Source: Penelope pileata
Lineage: Eukaryota; Chordata; Aves; Galliformes; Cracidae
DNA: 64,000 bases
Reading direction: 5' to 3'
NCBI GenBank assembly: GCA_013396635.1
Contig: WBMW01000464.1
Span: forward strand, 496,001 to 560,000
Numbering within the stretch: position 1 is the first letter of the stretch; every line of letters begins with the position of its first letter. Below, piece by piece: positions 1 through 10,641 of this stretch. Position numbers and translations under genes: made by a program. Under the pieces are notes generated by a model. That model did not search any database and was not told where the DNA came from. It saw only the letters and a list, made by a program, of their open reading frames with translations.

Positions 1-1149
1 GTCGTCCCACAGATGGTTCAGCAGATGGATTCTGCTGGGTTCATACAGCTTAGGTGGAGATTTCAGCTGCTAATCATGACAGGCAGGGCAGATTCAGCAG
101 AGACAGGACCCTTACTTTGCCCTGCTTCCTGCATGTGCTGTCTTGATGCAAACTGGCAGTGCAAGGACAATGACAAATGCCATTCTATTAGCTAGCCTTT
201 GCACTCTTTACACGCCACTTAGACTCACATTTTCTCTGTAGTAGAAAAGGTTTGCTGCAAATGGATTTGCCATCTTACTTCTGCCAGTTAACTGACAAAT
301 CTGACAAATGCTGCTCCATGGAAAAGTAAGATGTCTGAAGATTACAATGATTTCACAAAAACAAAACAAAACAAAAAACCAACGGAATAAAAAGAAAAAA
401 GATTGTGACTCTGGATAAGGTGGTTTTTTTTTGTTTGTTTGGGTTTTTTTTTGATGGAATGTAGCTTTTCCAGATGAGGAACCATCTTCCCACCACACAC
501 TGTGGGTCTATACTCCCAAGTGGCCTGTGAGTGCTAATGCACTAAAGAGTAGTAAAGTACAATGGCATTTCCAAGGTACAACAAAATACTTGCACCTAAT
601 TTTTTACTTGTGAATATTTGTGAGATGTGAATATGAAGGAAAGAACTTTTTGACCGTCTTTCTCCTGAAGTATATATTGCAAGCTAATGAGAATGGCTAG
701 CATATAACAATCTTTTTCTTCCCCACATATACAGATAATCTCAAAGAAGCCCTTTTCAACAGACTGCCTTCACTTTGGATTCCATCTTCAAGAAACCAAG
801 GCTGAGAGAAGCAAGAAAAGCAAATAGACAGGAAATTGTTAAGAGATGCTTATAAAATATCTGGGTCTGGTTTTAAAATACAAACATCTGAAGGACAGCA
901 ATGAATAAGAAATGGTAAAGAGAGGTGGGAAAGAAAACAATGGGAATAAAACAGAATGGTAAAGACCACTTCTAAAGAGAGGCAAAAGAAGAGATCTTGT
1001 TAATGGCTCATACAGCGTACTGTGAGTTTTGGACAATGACATAAGTCTTCAGTGTTATTAAGAGGGAAATATTACCAGGATCATGGCATTATGGAGAGAA
1101 TATCAGATATGAACTGAAGAAAAAATGCTATTAATCAGATAAGACCCCG
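1..1149. other. Unassigned non-coding sequence
   Basis: I see no gene or recognisable repeat here. The frames are short and do not resemble known proteins. From about 740 onward the + strand becomes purine-rich (A and G runs), a bias that continues into the ancient LINE downstream, so the true 5' limit of that LINE could lie somewhat to the left of 1150. The only local structure is the A-rich and T-rich pair at 356-453. Confidence 0.6.
356..453. repeat. Low-complexity A-rich and T-rich tract pair
   Basis: A run built from AAAAC units (about 356-380) is followed some 40 bases later by a T-rich run with GTTT units (about 422-453). The two are roughly complementary and could pair as an imperfect hairpin. 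More simply, both are low-complexity sequence. No function is inferred. Confidence 0.6.
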
Positions 1150-3112
1150 ATATATCTGGAAATAACTGAACAACTTTGTCACTGCATGTTCTCCAAAGCA
1201 GCAGAAGATCAAGTTATTTCAGATTTTGTTTTGGTAAAAAACAAAGCCATTGTTAAAGCACAGTTTGCAGAAGATAAGCTTGTATCTAGTGATTGTGAGT
1301 TGATTTTGTTTAAACTGAACAGAAGGATAAACAATAGTACTGGGACAACAGTGTGCAGTTTCAAAAGGGCAGGCTTTCACAAGGGAAGAGATTTAGGTAA
1401 GTGTGTAAATTATGGACTTGAAAGAGGATGAGATTTGAAGCGTATTTTTTAAGTTAGAGAGCAAAGGTACTTGAAATTTGCATTCCAGGATGCAAATACA
1501 AAAAGAAATAAAAATCCTTATGAAAAAGTCCATCAGTAGTAAATGAATAGTCCTCTCTGAAGGAAAAGATGGACTTCTTAGCAAAAACAGCTATGTCCAG
1601 GGTTGAAGACATATAACAATAAAGTAAGAACTGCTGAAAATCATGCTGAATGAGATATTGTAAAAGAATTAGCAGAAAATCTTCAGACAGACAAATGATG
1701 TAAGCAAAAGAAGCAGCACTGGGGTCACAATAGGGAGAGGATGAGGTAAATGTTCAGAAAATTCTTCACTTGAGCTGAATATTTTTCAGTGAGATGGGTG
1801 GTACTGAACACAAAGGATGGAACAAGATGAGAGTTCTAGGCATGAAATCAGGTATGATCATAACAGCACCAAAACAAACCCAACTGAAGTAATGGAGAAT
1901 GGGGCAGAAGGATCAAAATATCCATCCCAGAATTTCCAAAACTAGCAGGTGAAATGGCAGGTTCAGCAAACTCAGAAAACTTAAGAAGTTCATAAGAAAC
2001 AAAGTATCCATACTAAAAACAAACCATATAAGAAATTATCAGAATTCAGCAATGGCCAGTCTGTAAGCCTGGCCTCAATGGCATGCACAACTTTACATTA
2101 GCAGAATGTTAGCAGAAGGAAACATTAAATACATGGAGATAAATGGAAAATGCATTGAAATGTAACACAAGATTTTCAAAGAGAAATTGTATCAAAGTAA
2201 TCTGATCTCCCTCAAGAATATCATTCTCTTTGCACAGAAAATAGGATAATGTAATTGATTGGGGCTTCCCTGGAACATTTGATAGGTGCCATGCGGGAGA
2301 CTCTTCGTTAAGCTGAAGGAGATGGAGATTAATATATGAACAATAAGGCAAGACAGTGTAAAACATAGTACAGCTATGTATTGTGTTGAAAGAGGAAGGG
2401 CCAGGCTGAAGGGAAGTTCCTAATGAGGATCCTCAGAAATACCTTTTAGGACCAATTTCCATTAATTACTGCCCTAAAAAGTAATGAAATCTTAGTTACA
2501 AAGCTCACAGGCTTTGTAAGCGTACAGGAAGAGTGAGATATCAAGACAGACGGACTGGATAACCTTGAGAACAGACAGTGGAAATGCAATCGAATTAAAT
2601 AGTGCAAAAGAACTGACACAGAAATAGCACTGTCATATGCCAAACCTCAGCATTTGCGAATGACAGATGAACAGCCAAAGGGATACTGCTGAGAAAAAGG
2701 GAAATGTGACCCTAAGATGTATTTTTGGTTGAGGATCCAAAAGAGAGGTGCATGTGGAATACTGCACAATTCACTTCTATTCACAGAACCCGCTGAGGGA
2801 TAAGAGAGAGATTTCTACAGCGACTGAGGAAAAGTGAAGCTTTCCATGTGAGAGGGGACTAAAAAATCTGTGAGCAAGACAAAGGCGGTGAGGAGATATG
2901 ACTGCTGGCTTTCAGGGTGAGGAATAGCTACTAGAGAAGGGCTATTTGCGCTAAGGACAACACTGGCAGAAGAAAAGCTGGTGCATGTTGACTGTGGAAG
3001 TGGAGAAGTTAGAAGGGAGCAATTTTTATCAGATGGTGGCAGTTCTGGGTCAGCTTTGAGAATGAGAGTCATGACAGCAAATGCACAACTGAGCAGTAAG
3101 ATGGAGAAAGGC
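1150..3112 (+). mobile_element. Ancient CR1-clade LINE, ORF2 remnant
   Basis: This is a heavily decayed non-LTR retrotransposon. CR1 elements encode an endonuclease and reverse transcriptase that copy their RNA into chromosomal nicks. Four ORF2 signatures occur in the expected order on the + strand, although in different frames: PQKYLLGPIS at 2431-2460, matching the PQGS-x-LGP block; an AIELNSAK segment within 2580-2609, matching the MKFN-x-x-K block; HVEYCTIH at 2751-2774, matching HLEYCVQF; and ERGLKNL at 2850-2870, matching EERLKEL. The region about 1280-1380 and the segment near 1930 also resemble older avian CR1/L3-like copies by memory. Stops and frameshifts are everywhere, so it is inactive. 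It is much more decayed than the CR1 at 54300-56345 and belongs to a different, older subfamily. Both ends are approximate. Confidence 0.75.
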
Positions 3113-3227
3113 ACATTTAAGAGCTGCCTTGGATGATGTAGTGGCCTGCAGTAGCAAGTGGGCTTGTTATTGGTTCTGTTTTATACTCCTGTTCCAGTGA
3201 ATTCCAGAAGCCAGCGAATTTTCTTCC

Positions 3228-4235
3228 TGTCGTGGTTTCATACCTGTACGTAGCTAAACTCCTACATACCACTCTATCACTTCCCTTTCTCAGAAGTACA
3301 GAGGGAGAAGAAACGATGAAAAAAACCCCGTACGTTGAGAATAGGACACTCACCAGTTACTGTCATGGGCAAAACAGAGTCAACATAAGAGGAATTAATA
3401 TAATTTATGGCCAACAGCTAACAGCCTAGAGTAGTAAGAACTGAAAGCAAACTAAAAACATCTTTCCACCCCCATGCATCGTCTTGTACCTCTTTCTCCT
3501 GCGCAGCACTGGGAATGAGTGCATCATCTCTGCTGCTCCATCATGGTTACTCTCTGCCCCTGCTCCACGTAGCATCATTCCCACAAAACGTCGTCCTTCC
3601 TGAACTGATTCCGCATGGGCATCCCACAGGCTGCAACTCTCCAAGCACTGTCCCAACACAGCTCTGTACCACAGGGCTCATCCTTCAGGAACTGCTCCAC
3701 ATGGGTCTCCATGGACAGCAGCTCCCCCAGGCCTCCTGCCTCCTCTCCACAGGCTGCAGCTCTGGCCTGGGGCTGCTCCTGCGGGGGCTCTCCAAGGGCT
3801 GCGGCCTCCTCCAGGTTTCATCCACTGCTGCGCTGTGGGCTCCTCCACAGGCTGCATGTGGAGATCTGCTCTGTGTGGTGCTCATGGGCTGCAGGGGGAC
3901 AGCCTGCTCCTCCATGGGCCTCTGCTGGGCTGCAGGGAACTTCTGCTCCATGCCTGGAGCTCCTCTGGCCTTCCTTTTGCACTGACCTTGGTGGCTGCAG
4001 GGCTGCGTCTCTGCCATTTCTCACTCTCTCTCAACTGCTGTTGCTCCGCAGTTTTTCCCTTTCTTAAATCTGCTCTCCCAGAGGCACACCCAATGTCGCT
4101 CACGGCCCAGCTCTGTACCTCTTAGAGCAGCTGGAGCTGACTCTGCTCTGACATGTGGCAGCTGCTGGACTCTGCTCACAGAAGCCACCCCTACAGTTCC
4201 CTGCTACCAAAACCTTGCCATGTAAACCCAATGCA
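3228..4235 (-). mobile_element. Long avian ERV-type LTR (solo), about 1 kb
   Basis: This block is much richer in GC and CpG than its surroundings. On the minus strand it starts with TG at 4235 and ends with CA at 3228, as LTRs do. It has the repetitive 'gggctgcag' and 'ctgctcc' wording of a common avian LTR that I recognise from bird genomes; the exact family name is uncertain. No internal retroviral coding region adjoins it, so it is a solo LTR or a fragment. Several frames of 68-156 codons run through it on both strands, a side effect of GC-rich repetitive sequence with no sign of being genes. The flanking five bases (cttcc and gtcta) do not match, so no target-site duplication is visible. 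The partner LTR at 4238-4570 lies three bases away in the opposite orientation. Confidence 0.7.
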
Positions 4236-4237
4236 GT

Positions 4238-4570
4238 CTAAGAAGCTGGGAGGAGACACAACCTGGACATGTGACCCGAAGCTACCAAAGTAGTGTGCCA
4301 TACAATATGATGTCATAGGCAGCAACAGAACTGCAGGAAGTTGGCCAAGATAGAGGGGTTGCTGTTGCTCAGAGACTGTCTGGGCATTGGCTGGCTGCTT
4401 GCAAGCAATTGCACTGCTCATCAGCTGATTTTTTTTCTTTCTTTTCTTTCTCATTAAACCAATGAATTCTTGTATTTTTACCTTTTTAGATCCTTTCCTC
4501 TATTCCACTGTGGGAGAGTGAGTGAATGGCTGTGTGGTCTCAGCTGCCTATCAGGTGAAACCACAACTCA
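4238..4570 (+). mobile_element. 5'-truncated avian ERVL-type LTR
   Basis: The sequence aligns block by block with the reverse complement of the LTR at 59281-59826. Shared pieces are a 'ctgggagg(a/g)gacac' start, 'gaccc-aagct-accaaag', 'ccatac...atgatgt', a T-rich stretch, and the 3' end 'gtgaaaccacaact' against 'gtcaaaccacaact'. An ATTAAA hexamer at 4453-4458 sits after a pyrimidine-rich run and before the terminal block, where an LTR polyadenylation signal would lie. The first 150 or more bases of a full LTR are missing from this position. A short match to the family's 5' end occurs at 3190-3227, on the far side of the neighbouring LTR, which suggests that LTR landed inside this one. Confidence 0.7.
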
Positions 4571-7500
4571 CGATTATTAAAAAAGAACTCAAAACAAAGC
4601 AGGGAAAGTTCTGAACATGAATTTCTAGTTAAAGGATGTTCTGATACCTTTTTCCTGGAGGGAGAAGGGTGCTGCTACAGAAGCAGTGATTGAAAGCCAA
4701 GCAGAGCATCCTCTCAGAGCAAAAGAGGTGGCAGTACAGAAGACATATCTCCATCAAAACTCCACAATGCTGATGCTACAAAGCAAGTCTCTTTCCATTC
4801 TACTGCTCAGAAGCTCCCTTTTGACTCATTCAAGAGCTTATCTGCCACTGTGGCCTTTACTCTCTCTCCAAACTATTGCCATTCTGGGGGCAGATACTGC
4901 TCCCACCTAGATGCATCTCATCAACCAGACACTCTTTGTCCAGTGATGTCATGCATCTCCCTGAAACCAGCACGGAGCACATGTTGAACTCCTTCCTAAC
5001 ACAACCTTCAGGTCAGCAGTGAATCAAAACACCATCTTATGTACTGTACAAGGTTCCAGGGGCCATTTTAGGTGTTATGTTGACACACTTCCTCGGTCTC
5101 CTGCCAAAGGACCAGTCCATGGGGAAGCATTCTTGCTGATACATGGGAAATTGAGGTTCAGATGCAAAACTGGCTATGTTGGCAACTGAATTTATAAGAA
5201 GACAGAGGGATCAAAAAATAGCTGTGTGCTAATGATGAAAATGTTGGCTAACCTCAAAGAAAAGGCATACATCATTTTAGTCTCTTTCCATAACCAAGAG
5301 AAGAAGAAATATTTTTGCAATATCTTCCAGGAAAAAAGTGAGCTGAAAGCAGAGATAAATAAAGCATGTCTGCTAGCTAAATTAAGACAGGGCAGGGAAA
5401 AGGAAAAAAAAACACATTTCCAGCTTTAAGGGGCTGTTAATAGTAATTAAAACCACTTAGAAGTCAAATATTAACTTGCTTGTTGGTTTTTAAAATTATA
5501 TTACACACATATGTTAGAAGGCTGCTACTAAAGCAATACTGATTTAATATGTATTCTAGTAAGTCCTGAAGTGCAATTAGCAAAGGTCATTTTGGCGATA
5601 AAATTTGAAGTGTTCTTTCATTTAACAACACAAGGAAACAGAGTCGAAGGAGTGATGGGGAACTCTTATTTGGCCTCATGCTGGACTTAGGGTCTTAGAT
5701 TTTACAGTGGAGTGAGTTTCACTGAGAAGCATTCAAGATAAAAGGGAATTTAGGGAAACAGGAAACAGTGCTGTGACAGCAAGCAGGTTTTCAAGGCTTG
5801 AAAAGGTGGAGTTTTACAGGATATTTTCTCCAGCATCACAAACATGGTGGCCATCAAACTGAATGTGAGGGTGCTGGCAGTGGTGGGTGGGTTCGGTGGT
5901 GATGCAGCTCCCCAGGCCACTCTGCAATCTCAGTGTAAGCCACCATTGCCTTTGTACAGCTGCAGTGAGCTGGGGTGATCAGGCACCGCCTGGCTGCCCC
6001 TGAACTCCTGCTCCTGGAATCATGGCCTGATCTGAGAGGTACCAGAATGGTATAGGCTGGGAGTACTGGAATTTTACAGATGGGAGAACGTTCTAGGATT
6101 GCCTTACCTGAACTGTGACCAAAAGGGAAATTTTTCTGTTTGAAGTCAATTATCTCGAGGTCCTAAAAGTAAGGGTACTAAACAAGAGCTCCTTGAGCTC
6201 TCAAGGACCACAGCAGGCTGGGATCCTCGATCTCCCCCTAAGCTGGGAGCCCATCAGAGCAGGCTTCCTGATAGGTGTTGAAGAAAAGGAACACTGTTTG
6301 GGACAGATCCCATTCTCTGCTGAGAGCCGAGAAAAAGGACAGGGAGTAATTCACCAAGAAGAAGGTTCTTGAGTACACAACTGAGTTTAGAAACCTCCCC
6401 TGCAGTGCCCTGCATGTAAGTTGCAGGTGAAGCTTGCTGTTCTCAAACCCTGAACAAAGTTGCTGTATTTGATTATAGTAAATGCCATTGAATCACTGTT
6501 TTAAATTGGATAATGATTAAGTGCTACTAAGAATCATACAATATAACCTTGTGATATATCATAAAAGTATTAATAAACGCTAAACTGCTGCTAGAACTAA
6601 ATTTGTGCAAAAAGCAATCCACAACATGATGAGATGCATAAAAGCCCAGCATCCACTTGGCCTCATGTAGCTATCACTGCAGCCATCACTGTAAAATGGA
6701 CTACAAGACTGGAAAGAAGAGTTGCCAAATTTCAAGCCAGTGGCATTGAATGAAGGTCATCTGGAAATGGAGTTAATCTCCCTGTAATCCACCAGTTTTG
6801 TCATGGATGTGTGCTTGGCGACAGTCTTGCAAAATGCACAGTGCTTCAGGCCAAAAGCCTCTCCGTTGGGATGGCAGACTGGGCAAGCTGATAAGTGACA
6901 TGTAACCAGAGGAACTGAGATGAGATAATGTGGCACAGACCCCCAGGGAAGATGGCTCTCAAGCTTCTCCCAGATGCTAAGGGGGGTAAAAGCAAGAAAC
7001 CAAGCACTTGCAGGACAGAAGACAAGGCAATAGCCCACGTGTTGAAAACATCCCTAAAACAGGAGGAACACTTAGGGTTGCTTTGAGATGAAGGGAACAA
7101 TTAAATCAAACTACCATAAGGTAGATTTATGAGAACTTGGATGTGCGAGTCCAACAAGGGAAAAAGCAAGAGCTTCAGACAGCATAAAAACGTGCAAATA
7201 GGACAGAAAAAGAAAGGAAAATCACTTCTGTTCCCATCACTTTTCCTTGAATGTCCACAGAGTGCTATGGACTGTTACAGGGGGATTCCAGAGATGCTGA
7301 CTCAGATACTGACTCAGCGCTCCTCAGAGGTCAAGGCAGGCTTTGGCAGCATGCGTAAGAACCAAATTCTCATCCTCTTTCCACTCCATTCTGCCTTATT
7401 CCTCAATGACAGACACCAGAAGATGTTCAGGACCTTCAGATGATGAATATTAGACTGCCTCTTCCTCAGCTGTTCGTGGTCAGGAACACCAGCTGACTTG

Positions 7501-7641
7501 CAAACGTTTTTTGGTAGCCACAAATTTCTCTCACTATTTCCTGCAATCAGACGTACAGAATGTGCTGTGCACACCATCAATTTTAAATTGGCACCAATAA
7601 TTAAATGGAATAATTCCATTTATGACAGTTACTTATATATG
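4571..7641. other. Unassigned non-coding sequence
   Basis: No gene or repeat family recognised in these 3.1 kb. Frames reach at most 104 codons (7129-7443 on +) and show no recognisable domain. The part 5830-6010 is locally GC-richer than its neighbours but has no promoter-like or coding signature that I can defend. Confidence 0.6.
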
Positions 7642-7647
7642 TAGGTC

Positions 7648-7672
7648 GCTCTGAAAGTAATACCTCCTGTTT
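7648..7672 (+). repeat. Left terminal inverted repeat of the mariner element
   Basis: This is the inner part of the left end, matching the right-end repeat at 8160-8184 in inverted orientation at 20 of 25 positions. The outermost bases (7644-7647) match less well, so the two ends have diverged or one is slightly rearranged. Confidence 0.8.
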
Positions 7673-7787
7673 ATTTCCATGGAAACTACAACAGATACAA
7701 AGAGCACAATAACACAGTTCAATAGAGCAAATTCTCAGCTACAGAACACTATTTGTCAGCATAGTCACCACCATTAGCTCTGCATTT

Positions 7788-8057
7788 TCACCAGCAGTGA
7801 ACAAGAGCCTGCATGCCGTGCTTGTGACAATCTGCACCAGCAGAGGTGACCACAGTCACTATCGCCACTGCTGAAACACACCACCCACCCCTCACTGTGC
7901 TCACATCCACTGTTTGGTCTCCAGAAACATTGAGCAAGCATTGATGAATGTCAGTGAGCATCATTTTTTCCGCATGGAGGAATTCAATTGCACACCTTTG
8001 CTTCACACACACTTTTGTGTCAGATGCCATTGTGTCAGACTGCCCCTCTGCTGCCAT
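7788..8057 (-). pseudogene. Mariner transposase, N-terminal fragment
   Basis: The frame encodes about 89 residues. From its second methionine (about residue 10) it reads MASDTKVCVKQRCAIEFLHAE, then a segment ending GDQTVDVSTVRGG. This is the N-terminal helix-turn-helix DNA-binding region of the mariner transposases in galliform genomes, in which the recognition helix contacts the terminal repeat. The usual start of the second helix-turn-helix (VSTVRRW) has become VSTVRGGW. After about residue 60 the sequence no longer follows the family, and the DD(34)D catalytic domain is absent. It is non-functional as a transposase. I found no sign of domestication, such as a fused domain. Confidence 0.75.
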
Positions 8058-8159
8058 CTGTCACACAGCAACAAAATGTAATGGAATATTGGTGGGAAGG
8101 TTCAACCTCTACTGCCATATCAGCAACATCCACCTCTGACCTCATGGGCCACCATAATA

Positions 8160-8184
8160 AAATAGGAAGCATTGCTTTCGGAGC
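8160..8184 (-). repeat. Right terminal inverted repeat of the mariner element
   Basis: Reverse complement of the left terminal repeat, with mismatches that are mostly transitions. It lies on the 5' side of the transposase fragment. Confidence 0.8.
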
Positions 8185-8194
8185 AGTCCTCCTA

Positions 8195-9675
8195 TATCCT
8201 GGGTAAATCTGTGCAGTGTGCAAAGTTAAAATGTATTGCCTTTGCTGAAGAGTCGCACTTACTTACATTTTGCTTTGACTATATAGTCTGACGTACTTTT
8301 TTTTGGATGTGTTTTGGCTGCAACAGCTGTATAATGAAATACTCAGCTGATGCATGCACTGAGCACACTCCAGTAAATGCTGGTGAAAATTAGGAGCTCC
8401 GTTGACTTCAGAGAAACATTGGTATTAAACTAATACACAATTCCACCTGAATCACTACATTTTATGGCCAGTTTTCAGATCCCCTGAGCCACACACTGGC
8501 CTAAGGCAACAGGCTCTCTGGGCACCCACAACCCTTGAAAGCAGTGAACTTGAACAAAGAGAAAGTTTTCCATGAAAACATGAAAAGGCTCTGCTTTAAG
8601 AAACATACTGTGAAATGTTCATGCAAGTGCCTGTAGAGTGACTACAATAAATCAGAACCACAACAAAATATTAAACATCTTATGATCCATCAAATACGAA
8701 AATAAGATCCTTATGTCATTATAGGCCATAAAATCTACACTATCTATTCTGTTTGCTTGGATCTCATTTCCAATTAACACTGATCCTTCCATAGTTGTTC
8801 CTACCTGACAGTGGTTTATAATATAGTTCTGTTAATCTTGGATTAAAATTAGACTCATTACTAGGTTGTATTTCTATTTTGGGATTGGTGGGATTGGCTG
8901 TTTTTAGCTTCTGATTACTATGATAGCATGAAAATAACAGGGAATTAAGAGCTACTTGATTTTACCCGAAAATGTCTAACAGCTGTCATCCTCAATGTCA
9001 TACCAACACTGTATTCACAGTCTACGAAAATGACACACCAACATCAGAAGGTACATATGAATATATAAATATTTAACACATCTGTACTTTATGAAACCAG
9101 CAGCAAAGTTAGGTGCTATCAGATATCCTCAGCCACTGCTATTACCTATGGCCTGCATCCAAATATTTATTCAAAACTAATTTGTATCTGAACTAAAGTG
9201 TTCACAAATTTTTGAACATTTTCAATTTTTGAATATGTATATATGGTCGCATGGAAATGTGGAGTTTTCAAACTTGAGGATGCAAATGAGTTAGTCTCAC
9301 CATGGGTAAAAGCTCTTTTTAGTCTTACAGGTGGACATCGCCTGCCACATCATCGGAGTCCAGGTTTTCACCCAGAAGGTCACATCCAGAACACAGGTGC
9401 ATCTCAAAGTCTTCTTGCCATTTGAGGGTGACAGAAGGATGTTCTCAAAACCAGAACTGACCTAATGCCAAAGCAGAGGGTACCATCATGGACTTGAGAG
9501 ATCATTAGGTATCTACATGGCAACCTATCCCCATTTTCAAGGGTTACCTTTCCCTAACATTTATTGGAGTTTGAGAAATCCTGCTGGGTTGAGGAGGCCA
9601 TGCAGATTACATGTGGCTACTGGATGCATTCTCCCTTAGCAGGCTATTTTGAGGAGACAGAAAATATCTATGCTG
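8195..9675. other. Unassigned non-coding sequence
   Basis: AT-rich sequence with no frame longer than about 60 codons and no recognised repeat. Nothing supports a gene. Confidence 0.6.
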
Positions 9676-9860
9676 CGTTTAGGCACCCAGAACTAGATAT
9701 ATAAGGCTGTTGGGTGCTTAAGCATGCAGATTGGATCCTAATGGAGATTTCAAAGGATGTTGTGAGTCGAAATGCCATTGAAGAACTCCATCTCTGAAAA
9801 TCTCATTAGGCTTTTATCTGCATCTTTAGGCACCCAAATAGCTCTAAAATTTCCAGCCCC
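9676..9860. mobile_element. Ancient palindromic MITE-like element (unclassified)
   Basis: The sequence is an imperfect inverted repeat. The left arm 9711-9754 and the reverse complement of the right arm 9793-9836 match at 32 of 44 positions without gaps, around a spacer of about 38 bases (9755-9792). Both arms carry 'tgggtgc(t/c)taa', 'atgcagat' and 'cctaatg'. A further 'taggcaccca' at 9680-9689 lies outside the left arm in the same orientation as the right arm end. The motif set ('taggcaccca', 'atgcagat', 'gattttca') resembles an old palindromic repeat that I associate with turtle, crocodile and bird genomes, but I cannot name it. It has no coding capacity. A non-autonomous DNA transposon is the best guess; a structured RNA is a less likely alternative. 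Confidence 0.55.
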
Positions 9861-10569
9861 TACCAATATACTGCTCCACTGTCCCATAAAAGGATACTTT
9901 TCTAGATTAAAAGGCTGATTTTTTTTGCTATGCCTGTGCTTTCTCTGTTCCTCTCCCCACTACACTGCACATAAAATAGTAACCAGAAGTTCCATAGCAA
10001 CCCTTGATCAATTCAGAAAGGACTGGGAAAGCATAAAGGATCATCTGCTTTAAGTGTGCTTAAACTCTCTGTCCCTGTTAAGAAACGTGCAAATAGAGAC
10101 AATATTTAACCATTTTTCTGTCTTGGGGATTCACTTAATCTGAATATTTTAGCTAATTTCTGCCAGGAGAAAAACTGTAACTGAAAGAATCATCTACTTT
10201 ACAGATTCTTTTTTTTTTTTTTTTTATGAATAAGAACCACTGTCTATTACTCCCACTTTGAGAAAGCAGTAAGAAGGTTTTATGACTCCACAGTTTCCTG
10301 AAAAGACGGCCCCATAGGGTTCTAAATCTTTACTGCGCATTGCGCCTGCCGGGCATGCTGCTTTGTCAACTGCTGAAGCTACCTGGTCTCCTGAAGAGCA
10401 CACAGGGAGGATAGATTTGTAAAAATGCCTGAAATAAACAGTTCCCACAAGCAATGAAAAACCATTTCCTCACACCTTTCTTCTATTTTTTAGCATCACT
10501 CCCAGGAATTGCAAAACATGTCTTCATTTTCACTCTTTCAGGAGTGTAAAATATCATCTACGGCTGAAG
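9861..10569. other. Unassigned non-coding sequence with a T17 run
   Basis: The only distinct item is a run of 17 T at 10209-10225. No gene and no recognised repeat. Confidence 0.6.
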
Positions 10570-10641
10570 ATGCTGGGGCAGGGGGGTTGGAACTCAATAG
10601 TCCTTGAGGTCCCTTCCAAACTGAGCCATTTTATAATTCCA
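10570..10641 (+). mobile_element. CR1 LINE, short 3'-end fragment
   Basis: A G-rich piece ending 'gggggttggaactcaatag' is followed by 'gaggtcccttccaaactgag' and 'attttataattcca'. This is the order of the CR1 3' end on the sense strand: the 'ggttggaactagatgat' block, the 'aaggtcccttccaac' block, then the ATTCTATGATTCT-type tail, here mutated. CR1 copies are nearly always truncated at the 5' end, and this one retains only about 70 bases. Confidence 0.75.

Larger units (their letters stand above)
7642..8194 (-). mobile_element. Internally deleted mariner-type DNA transposon (Galluhop-like)
   Basis: The element is bounded by TA dinucleotides (7642-7643 and 8193-8194), the mariner target site. 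Its ends are inverted repeats: 7648-7672 and the reverse complement of 8160-8184 agree at 20 of 25 positions, around a GCTC-x-GAAAG-x-AAT core. Reading from the right end inward on the minus strand, it carries the first part of a mariner-family transposase and then passes straight to the left terminal repeat. At about 550 bp against roughly 1.3 kb for a full mariner, most of the catalytic domain is missing. It could only have been moved in trans. The terminal sequence and the transposase start resemble the chicken mariner known as Galluhop; the family name is from memory. Confidence 0.8.

Noticed and set aside
359..453. A-rich and T-rich complementary tracts as a functional hairpin or terminator
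   Set aside because: Both arms are low-complexity sequence that would pair by composition alone, and no transcript unit is nearby.
3515..4125. Several overlapping frames of 68-156 codons on both strands in GC-rich sequence
   Set aside because: They lie wholly inside the LTR at 3228-4235. Their length comes from GC-rich repetitive wording, and the translations show only repeated short words.
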